DNA of 5,605 nt from Caulobacteraceae bacterium (GTDB taxonomy: Bacteria > Pseudomonadota > Alphaproteobacteria > Caulobacterales > Caulobacteraceae): positions 1-5,605 of the forward strand of contig JADZBR010000025.1 of assembly GCA_020852035.1 (NCBI GenBank), in the 5' to 3' direction. Under the pieces are notes generated by a model that worked only from the letters and a program-made list of their open reading frames with translations, had not been told where the DNA came from and did not search any database. Position 1 is the first letter of the stretch, and each line of letters begins with the position of its first letter. Shown in pieces: positions 1 to 4,504 of the stretch. The translations under genes were made by a program, and so were the position numbers.

Positions 1-88
1 AGCCTTGTTGTCAGGCTAACTTAGGGCGGCGGGGCAGCTTGGCTAGGGGCGGGCGGAAAGGTCGAGCAAGGTGATGCTGGTCGGCTTT

Positions 89-130
89 GCGTCCTTCGAG
101 ACACCCGCTTCGCGGGCTCCTCAGGATGAC
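89..130 (+). repeat. REP-like palindromic repeat, copy 1
   Basis: This is an imperfect palindrome. Arm TCCT (92-95) pairs with AGGA (123-126), GAG (98-100) pairs with CTC (120-122), and a core CCCGC (104-108) pairs with GCGGG (112-116) around a TTC loop. A second copy lies in inverted orientation at 166-203. With copy 2 reverse-complemented, both copies share the outer GCG and TGAC ends and the TCGAGA and CTCCTCA blocks, while the paired bases of the stem differ in step. Short 'tccttcgagac...gctcctcaggatga' repeats of this kind are, as I recall, scattered between genes in many alphaproteobacterial genomes. Its role here (transcript end, or plain repeat) is unknown. It sits downstream of the VOC gene and outside any supported coding region. 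Confidence 0.75.
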
Positions 131-165
131 GAACGCAGCATGGACCTCAGCCCGCACACACTTTA

Positions 166-203
166 GTCATGGTGAGGAGCGCGCAGCGCGTCTCGAACCA
201 CGC
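166..203 (-). repeat. REP-like palindromic repeat, copy 2 (inverted)
   Basis: This is the inverted partner of the repeat at 89-130, 35 bases away. Arm TGGT (170-173) pairs with ACCA (197-200), GAG (174-176) pairs with CTC (192-194), and core CGCG (180-183) pairs with CGCG (187-190) around a CAG loop. Where copy 1 has CC/GG in the outer stem, this copy has GG/CC, so pairing is kept although the sequence changed. It lies 30 bases past the stop codon of the minus-strand VOC gene, where a hairpin could serve as a transcript 3' end. No T-run follows it. Confidence 0.75.
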
Positions 204-233
204 ACGGCGGCTCAGCGAATAGATAGCCGGCCC

Positions 234-680
234 TCAGTTATACGGCGCCCCGAACACCCTGCCGCCGGCGTCGAACACCCCGCGCCCGGGCACGTGGTTG
301 AGCTCCAGGCGCACGCCGTCCGGGTCCTCGAACAGCACCGAGTAGTAGCCGGGCGCATAGGCGTCGTCCTGCGGCCCGTGGACGATCTTGGCGCCGATCT
401 TCACCAGGAAGGCATGGGCCTCGTCGATCTCCGCCCGCTCGCGCACGCGAAAGCAGATGTGGTGCAGGCCGACGCGGCTCTGCACGAAACGCTCGCCGGC
501 GTGCTCGGGCGCCGGCCGCTCGACGCCGAAGCCGGTGCGCCCGCCGACGCAATAGTAGATGTTCTCGCTCGACCCGACCTCCTTCATGCCCAGGAACGGC
601 AGCAGCTGGCGGTAGAAGGCGACGGACTTCTCGAAGTCGCCGGCGGTGATGAAGGTGTGGGCGACGCCGTTGATTTCCAT
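234..680 (-). CDS. VOC family protein (glyoxalase/bleomycin-resistance/dioxygenase fold)
   Basis: This is a 148-residue protein with the two beta-alpha-beta-beta-beta halves of the vicinal oxygen chelate fold. The first half begins 'VAHTFITAGDFEKSVAFYRQ' (residues 6-25) and the second 'VGLHHICFRV' (70-79). It closes with the typical 'FEDPDGVRLEL' strand (117-127). Likely metal ligands of the fold are His8, His73 or His74, and Glu126. Family members bind a divalent metal and act as lyases, isomerases, ring-cleaving dioxygenases or drug-binding proteins; the substrate cannot be read from sequence. The length is usual for a single VOC protein. The ATG at 678-680 is preceded by AAGGA (689-693) eight bases upstream, which supports this start. 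It lies 105 bases downstream of the RTX gene in the same direction, with a strong hairpin between, so it is probably transcribed separately. It is cytosolic, with no signal peptide. Confidence 0.88.
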   Translation of the reverse strand: MEINGVAHTFITAGDFEKSVAFYRQLLPFLGMKEVGSSENIYYCVGGRTGFGVERPAPEHAGERFVQSRVGLHHICFRVRERAEIDEAHAFLVKIGAKIVHGPQDDAYAPGYYSVLFEDPDGVRLELNHVPGRGVFDAGGRVFGAPYN

Positions 681-710
681 TGGGCGGGTCCTTGCAGCGC
701 GAGCGCCGAA

Positions 711-778
711 GAGGCCACGGCGGGCGCGGGGGAAGTCAATCGTTCCCGCGCGCCCGCGCCCGCGCCACCCGTGGCCGC
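711..778 (-). terminator. GC-rich nested hairpin between RTX and VOC genes (possible terminator)
   Basis: An inner stem pairs 721-734 with 743-756 (13 of 14 bp) around an 8-base loop, GTCAATCG. An outer perfect 8-bp stem pairs GGCCACGG (713-720) with CCGTGGCC (769-776), leaving a 12-base bulge (757-768). It begins 8 bases beyond the RTX stop codon and ends about 30 bases before the VOC start, where a minus-strand terminator would be expected. No T-run follows the stem on the minus strand, so a classic intrinsic terminator is not proven. A 3'-end stabilising hairpin or a leader structure of the VOC mRNA are alternatives. Confidence 0.4.
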
Positions 779-785
779 TCGGGCC

Positions 786-3560
786 TCACCCCGGCGGGTT
801 GTGCGCCCACTCCGGCTGCGCATAGACGCCGATCAGGTCGACAAGGAACGGCGCCCCGTCCGCAAGGTCGGCGAGATAGGCGTTGCTGGATCTGGCCAGG
901 GTCCCGAGATCGGCCTTGGCCGCCTCGGTGAGCAGCCAGCCGACCATGGCCGCCTTGGTGCCGAGGCCGGTGAGGCCATCGCCGCCGTAGAAGGCGAAAT
1001 AGTCCTTGCGGGTCATGCCGCCGCCGATGTCGGCGTCCAGCAGCAGATTGAGGAAGGCCTCGTTCGGCGTGGTCCCGCCGAAGATCTCCTGATAGGCCTT
1101 GGCGGTGGCCTGGCGCAGGGTGAGGCTTCCGTAGTCGGCCTCGAAAGCCGCCTTGCCCTCGCCGACCTTGCCGAGGTTGACCGCGAAGTTGATGTAGCGG
1201 TTCTCGGTGTTGAAGTCCTGATAGTAGGGGGCGTTGAGGTTGTTGGCGTTCGGCCCCTCAGGGTTGACCAGGAAGTCGAAGCCGCCCTTCGAGGGCGCGA
1301 AGCCGGCGAAGAACTGGTAGGACATCGCCGCCACCGCGGTGCTGCCGTCGGCCCGCTGGACGATCTCGCCGTAGGCCGCCTCGAGCGTCTTGGTCCCGCC
1401 GTCCACCGCGCTGATCAGGCCGTTCAGGAACGTCAGGTCCGCGCCGGTCGGCGCCGCGATCCGCATCACCTGCTCGAAGGCCAGGCCCAGGGCCTCGGCG
1501 TTCGTCGCGCCGGAGAGCTTGATCATGCGGTCCCCGAACAGGATCGCCTCGATGTCGATCAGCTGGTCGGTGCCCAGCGGCGAGTCCGCGCGCAGGTCAT
1601 GCGCCCGCCAGGTCCCGTCCTCGTCCTGCCACCAGCTGAAGTCGGCCGAGGATGGCGCATAGCTCGCCTTGTCGCTTCCCGCGCCGCCGTTGAGGATGTC
1701 GTTGCTCTTGCCGCCGCTGAGGATGTCCGCGCCGCCGCCGCCTTCCAGATTCACCCGGCCGGTCAGGCCGCTGGCGTCGAAGGTGTTGTCGATGTCGCCT
1801 CCAAAGACGTCGAGGGGATTCAAAAGCGGGCCGATCCCGCCGAGATCGCCGTCGAGGCGCAGGCTCCCGACCTGCGGCGCGTAGATGTCCATCTCGTCGA
1901 GCTGGCTGGCGCCGATGTCGATGGGCGAGGCCCCGCCGAGCCCGAGGCCGAAGCCCAGCGGGTCGAAGTTGATGCTCGCCTCGACCTCGCCGCTCAGCTC
2001 CAGCTTCAGGGAGTCGCTGGCGGACGAGCCGACGACGCCGCGCGGCAGGAGGCCGTTCGCCCAGTCCGCGGCATTGACGTGAAAGGCCGCGCCGGCGTTC
2101 GGGTCCGCCGAGCGCAGGCCGTCGGAGAAGCCGAGGATCTCGATGCCGCGCAGGGTGTCGACCCCGCCCGAGACCTGCCAGGAGGGCAGCTGGTCGCCGA
2201 CGCGGTTGTCGGCCACGGTGATGGCGCCGCCGGACCCCGTGCCGCGCGTATAGTCGGCGAAGGCGCCGGGGAAGAGGGCGATGTCGATGCCGCCGCGGCC
2301 GTCGATCTCGTCGTTTCCGCCGTCGCCGAAGAAGAGGTTGCCGACCTCGTCGCCGCGCAGGATGTCCGCGCCCCTTGAGCCGATCCAGCCCTCCATGCCG
2401 GTGAAATGAATGCTGGTGAACACCGCGCCGGGCCCTGGCCCGAGGTCGAAGGCGGTCCCGGCCTGCAGGTCGACGATCATGATGCTGACGCCGCTGCCGA
2501 GATCGAACCGCCCGGGCTCCTGGCCGCCGAAGGCGGCGGTGTCGACGCCGGAGACGAAGTTGAAGATGTTCGCAGAATTGTTGCCGATGAAGCTGTCGTT
2601 GCCCGCGCTGCCGTACATGTACTGCAGGGCCGCGATGTCCATCGCCATCAGGCTGGAGGGGCTCGTCACCTGGTTCTGGGTCAGGTCGATGGCGAACCCG
2701 GTCTGACCGGCCGTGACGCCGAATTGCGACAGGTCCAGCCCGGCGCCCCGGCCGCTGGCGCTCACCTTGTTGTCGCCGCCGGTGTCGGAGATGATCACGT
2801 TGTCGAGCTGCGGGCCGAAGTATTCGTCGTCGCCGGCGCCCAGCTCGATGGTGGTGGTCCAGGTCTTCAGCGGGTCGCCGTAGCGCGCGCCGCCGAACCG
2901 CGCCCCGCCCATGTTGATCAGGTCGTCGCCGTCGCCTAGGTCGACGGACAATGGCGGCGCCGTTTCGAGGGTCGAGCTCTGGCCGACGCCCTGCTGGTAG
3001 GTGAGCCAGTCGGTGCTGAGGCCGGCCCTTGAAAGGTCACCGTTGACGAATACGGCGTCATTGCCGTCGCCGGTGTCGAGAGCCAGACCGACCGGCGTCT
3101 CGCGGTCGGTGAAAATCGTCAGCCGACCCCCGAGCGGGGAGTTGTCGAACACGATCTCGATGGTGTCCGTGAATGCACCTTCCGAGATCGAGACCCGGTG
3201 GTCGCTGTCGTTGGTGGCGAAGCGGATCACCGGCGTCGAGACGTCGATCGAACCGTCGATGAAGACGAGCTTCTCGACGTCCTTGAGCACATCGTGACCG
3301 TTGGACGAGGCCGATCGAAGGTCTTCCACCGAGATCGAGCCGTCGGCCAGCAACAGGATCGTATAGTCCCTCAGGAATCCGGTGAAGATCACCGTGTCGT
3401 ACCCGCCGCCAGCGCGAACCACGTCGTCGCCGCCGCCCGGCGTGATGGTGTCGTCGCCGTTGGTCGCCTGGGTGTTGTTGGTCTGCCCCGCTCCAGGGGT
3501 CAGGCCGTCGCCCGACACGTGGATGAAGTCGCTGCCGCCGGTGCCGGTCACGGTCGCCAT
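786..3560 (-). CDS. RTX calcium-binding protein with C-terminal RsaA-type S-layer anchor-like domain
   Basis: This is a 924-residue acidic, Gly/Asp-rich protein. Hemolysin-type calcium-binding blocks are visible at about residues 34-55 (NGDDTITPGGGDDVVRAGGG), 164-175, 207-219, 240-249, 316-335, 394-425 and 607-630. Three of them lead into a similar module ending in E-x-L-x-F-x-DG or a variant (57-104, 425-482, 630-680). Residues 302-317 (SSLMAMDIAALQYMYG) match the linker that joins serralysin proteases to their RTX domain, but there is no HExxH motif, so no protease activity is predicted. Residues ~685-915 are alanine-rich, mostly helical and free of RTX repeats. They resemble from memory the N-terminal LPS-binding region of Caulobacter RsaA (STAVA, YQFF-G-APS, DFLV, ENR-INF, KAA, DLxDGA in the same order). 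It is probably exported by a type I system and held at the surface. There is no N-terminal Sec signal, and no ABC/MFP/TolC genes lie nearby. The ATG at 3558-3560 has an AGGGGG ribosome site (3569-3574). Function beyond calcium binding and likely surface anchoring is unknown. Confidence 0.9.
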   Translation of the reverse strand: MATVTGTGGSDFIHVSGDGLTPGAGQTNNTQATNGDDTITPGGGDDVVRAGGGYDTVIFTGFLRDYTILLLADGSISVEDLRSASSNGHDVLKDVEKLVFIDGSIDVSTPVIRFATNDSDHRVSISEGAFTDTIEIVFDNSPLGGRLTIFTDRETPVGLALDTGDGNDAVFVNGDLSRAGLSTDWLTYQQGVGQSSTLETAPPLSVDLGDGDDLINMGGARFGGARYGDPLKTWTTTIELGAGDDEYFGPQLDNVIISDTGGDNKVSASGRGAGLDLSQFGVTAGQTGFAIDLTQNQVTSPSSLMAMDIAALQYMYGSAGNDSFIGNNSANIFNFVSGVDTAAFGGQEPGRFDLGSGVSIMIVDLQAGTAFDLGPGPGAVFTSIHFTGMEGWIGSRGADILRGDEVGNLFFGDGGNDEIDGRGGIDIALFPGAFADYTRGTGSGGAITVADNRVGDQLPSWQVSGGVDTLRGIEILGFSDGLRSADPNAGAAFHVNAADWANGLLPRGVVGSSASDSLKLELSGEVEASINFDPLGFGLGLGGASPIDIGASQLDEMDIYAPQVGSLRLDGDLGGIGPLLNPLDVFGGDIDNTFDASGLTGRVNLEGGGGADILSGGKSNDILNGGAGSDKASYAPSSADFSWWQDEDGTWRAHDLRADSPLGTDQLIDIEAILFGDRMIKLSGATNAEALGLAFEQVMRIAAPTGADLTFLNGLISAVDGGTKTLEAAYGEIVQRADGSTAVAAMSYQFFAGFAPSKGGFDFLVNPEGPNANNLNAPYYQDFNTENRYINFAVNLGKVGEGKAAFEADYGSLTLRQATAKAYQEIFGGTTPNEAFLNLLLDADIGGGMTRKDYFAFYGGDGLTGLGTKAAMVGWLLTEAAKADLGTLARSSNAYLADLADGAPFLVDLIGVYAQPEWAHNPPG

Positions 3561-3583
3561 GGCTGGTGCCCCCTGCCTGGGAT

Positions 3584-3620
3584 ATCGGCGTTATTAACAC
3601 ATTCCGGCGGCGACGCCGAT
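3584..3620. promoter_or_regulatory. 8-bp inverted repeat upstream of the RTX gene
   Basis: ATCGGCGT (3584-3591) and ACGCCGAT (3613-3620) are perfect reverse complements separated by 21 bases. The separating sequence includes an AT-rich stretch (TTATTAACAC, 3591-3600) unlike the surrounding GC-rich DNA. It is centred about 40 bases upstream of the RTX start codon and just past the DUF488 stop codon. It could be an operator or a leader hairpin for the RTX gene, or the transcript end of the DUF488 operon. A smaller hairpin (CGGCG 3605-3609 with CGCCG 3614-3618) competes with one arm. I cannot assign a confident -35/-10 pair. Confidence 0.4.
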
Positions 3621-3636
3621 TCCGCTTCCGCGGCCC

Positions 3637-4176
3637 CTATCGCCCTGCCGGCGGGTAGACGACCTGCCCGTCCTCGGTGATCCGTGCGCCCGCGGTCAGC
3701 CGGGCCGGCTCGACGCGGCCCTGGCCCATCAGGTGGAACACCTGCTCGCCGCGCGCGATCAGCCGGTCGGCGACGATGCGCCGGTGGCAGCGCCACCACA
3801 CCGCCTCGGCGCACATCATCGCACAGCGCCGCGCGCGGCCGAGCGCGACCAGCCGCTCCAGGCCCTGCTCGAACGCCTCCGTCAGCGCGTAGTCAGCGTA
3901 GTTGTGGAAGCTCTGGTTGTCCCAGAGGCTGTTGACCTGCGGCGCCACGGTCTTCGACCGGCCGCGCAGGCCGCCGAGCTCGGCCAGATGCTCATAGCCG
4001 ATCCCCAGCGCCGCCAGCCGGCCCGGCAGGGCGTCCTCGTTGTAGTCCGGGTTGCTGCGCGAGCGCGGGACGGTGCGGATGTCGACGACCAGGCCGACCT
4101 CGGCCGCCTCCAGCAGCTCGGCGAAGGCCTCCAGGGGGCGGTTGGAATGGCCGATGGTGAAGAACGGCGGGTTCAC
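3637..4176 (-). CDS. DUF488 family protein
   Basis: This 179-residue protein carries the signature blocks of DUF488. These are TIGHSNRPLEAF (7-18), VVDIRTVPRSRSNPDYN (30-46), YEHLAELGGLRG (61-72), and the strongly conserved CAEAVWWRCHRRIVADRL (122-139) with its Cys, Glu, Trp and Cys-His residues. The family is widespread and cytosolic; I know of no settled biochemical role, so none is assigned. The start is a GTG at 4174-4176 that overlaps the TGA stop of the upstream TUDOR-like gene (GTGA). No good ribosome site precedes it, which fits translational coupling to that gene. The length is normal and the frame is intact. The stop is TAG at 3637-3639, followed 76 bases later by the RTX gene on the same strand. 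Confidence 0.9.
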   Translation of the reverse strand: MNPPFFTIGHSNRPLEAFAELLEAAEVGLVVDIRTVPRSRSNPDYNEDALPGRLAALGIGYEHLAELGGLRGRSKTVAPQVNSLWDNQSFHNYADYALTEAFEQGLERLVALGRARRCAMMCAEAVWWRCHRRIVADRLIARGEQVFHLMGQGRVEPARLTAGARITEDGQVVYPPAGR

Positions 4177-4388
4177 GTCCGCAGCTTGGTCAGGGCCGCG
4201 CCCTTGTGGGCCGCCACGTGGTCGGTCCTGTCGCTCCTGATCTCGTACTGCGGGTCGCCCGGCGAGGCGCGGTGGGTGTGGCCCTTGTAGTCGAAGTCGG
4301 CGGTGTGGACCCTGACGATCCGCCCGCGCACCCGGCCGGCCTCCGAGTTCCAGCTGACGTGGTCGCCGACCTTGAATGTCGTGGCCAT
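4173..4388 (-). CDS. DUF2945 / HVA1-type TUDOR domain protein
   Basis: This 71-residue protein matches the small DUF2945 ('hypervirulence associated protein TUDOR domain') family along its whole length. The opening FKVGDHVSWNSEAGRVRG (5-22) is the typical KxGDxVxWxS...G strand pair. GHTHRASPGDPQYEIRSDRT (36-55) gives the family's GH..RAS..DPQY.I.SD core, and AAHKGAALTKL (59-69) the usual end. The name comes from a fungal protein and says little about bacteria; the molecular function is unknown. A perfect AGGAGGT ribosome site (4393-4399) sits 4 bases before the ATG at 4386-4388. The open frame continues upstream antisense to uvrB, but that extension is not coding. It is the first gene of a two-gene operon and is divergent from uvrB across 105 bases. 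Confidence 0.9.
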   Translation of the reverse strand: MATTFKVGDHVSWNSEAGRVRGRIVRVHTADFDYKGHTHRASPGDPQYEIRSDRTDHVAAHKGAALTKLRT

Positions 4389-4392
4389 CGGG

Positions 4393-4399
4393 ACCTCCT
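4393..4399 (-). promoter_or_regulatory. Shine-Dalgarno site of the DUF2945 gene
   Basis: AGGAGGT on the minus strand is fully complementary to the 16S rRNA 3' end and lies 4 bases from the ATG at 4388. It is the strongest ribosome site in the window. It fixes this start over the much longer open frame that runs upstream, and through the GTGA overlap it may also drive translation of the DUF488 gene. Confidence 0.8.
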
Positions 4400-4489
4400 C
4401 TCCGCTTGCGCTAACCGCCACGGCCGCGCCGCGGTCCGCGCGGCGCCGATCCCTCCCTAGCCTTCGCGCCCGCGCGCGCCTACCTTGGC

Positions 4490-4504
4490 GTTCATGCCTC
4501 GTTC
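4490..4504 (+). promoter_or_regulatory. LexA (SOS) box of uvrB
   Basis: GTTCATGCCTCGTTC is a perfect GTTC-N7-GTTC direct repeat, the established LexA recognition pattern of Alphaproteobacteria. It lies exactly at the 5' end of uvrB, a DNA repair gene. A chance exact match within ~100 bases of a given start is well under one percent. The spacer contains the first possible uvrB ATG (4494-4496), so LexA bound here would cover either the start codon or, if translation begins at 4530, the promoter/transcription start. It may also affect the divergent DUF2945-DUF488 operon. Confidence 0.75.

Larger units (their letters stand above)
1..233. other. Intergenic region without a supported gene
   Basis: Apart from the two palindromic repeats, this stretch shows nothing I can assign. 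The longest plus-strand frame opening here continues antisense through the VOC gene and deep into the RTX gene and is not credible. Short frames around 74-166 run through the repeats and stop quickly. No tRNA-like fold was seen in 1-88. The left neighbour of the VOC gene lies outside the window. Confidence 0.6.

Noticed and set aside
208..229. Small stem CGGCT/AGCCG just past the VOC stop as a terminator
   Set aside because: It has only 5 bp with a 12-base loop and no T-run.
87..2378. A 763-codon plus-strand open frame
   Set aside because: It lies antisense to the VOC gene and most of the RTX gene. Its translation is a low-complexity mix of A, V, D, G, E and R with no family motif, it has no convincing start, and it runs through the palindromic repeats. 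Long antisense frames are usual opposite GC-rich genes.
2520..2760. A possible serralysin metalloprotease
   Set aside because: Only the linker motif is present. No HExxH zinc site or Met-turn occurs in the 924 residues.
2406..2939. A 177-codon plus-strand open frame inside the RTX gene
   Set aside because: It is antisense to a well-supported coding region, has the same low-complexity composition, and matches no family.
786..3560. RTX repeats viewed as a CRISPR or DNA tandem repeat
   Set aside because: The repeats exist at the protein level with degenerate codons and irregular spacing; no regular DNA repeat-spacer pattern is present.
3198..3680. A plus-strand open frame across the RTX start
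   Set aside because: It is antisense to the RTX N-terminus and reads into the DUF488 3' end; there are no motifs and no supported start.
4426..4446. Hairpin GCGCCGCG / CGCGGCGC in the divergent intergenic region
   Set aside because: It has 8 bp of only G and C in a very GC-rich stretch, with several alternative registers; it could easily arise by chance and has no T-run or known operator match.
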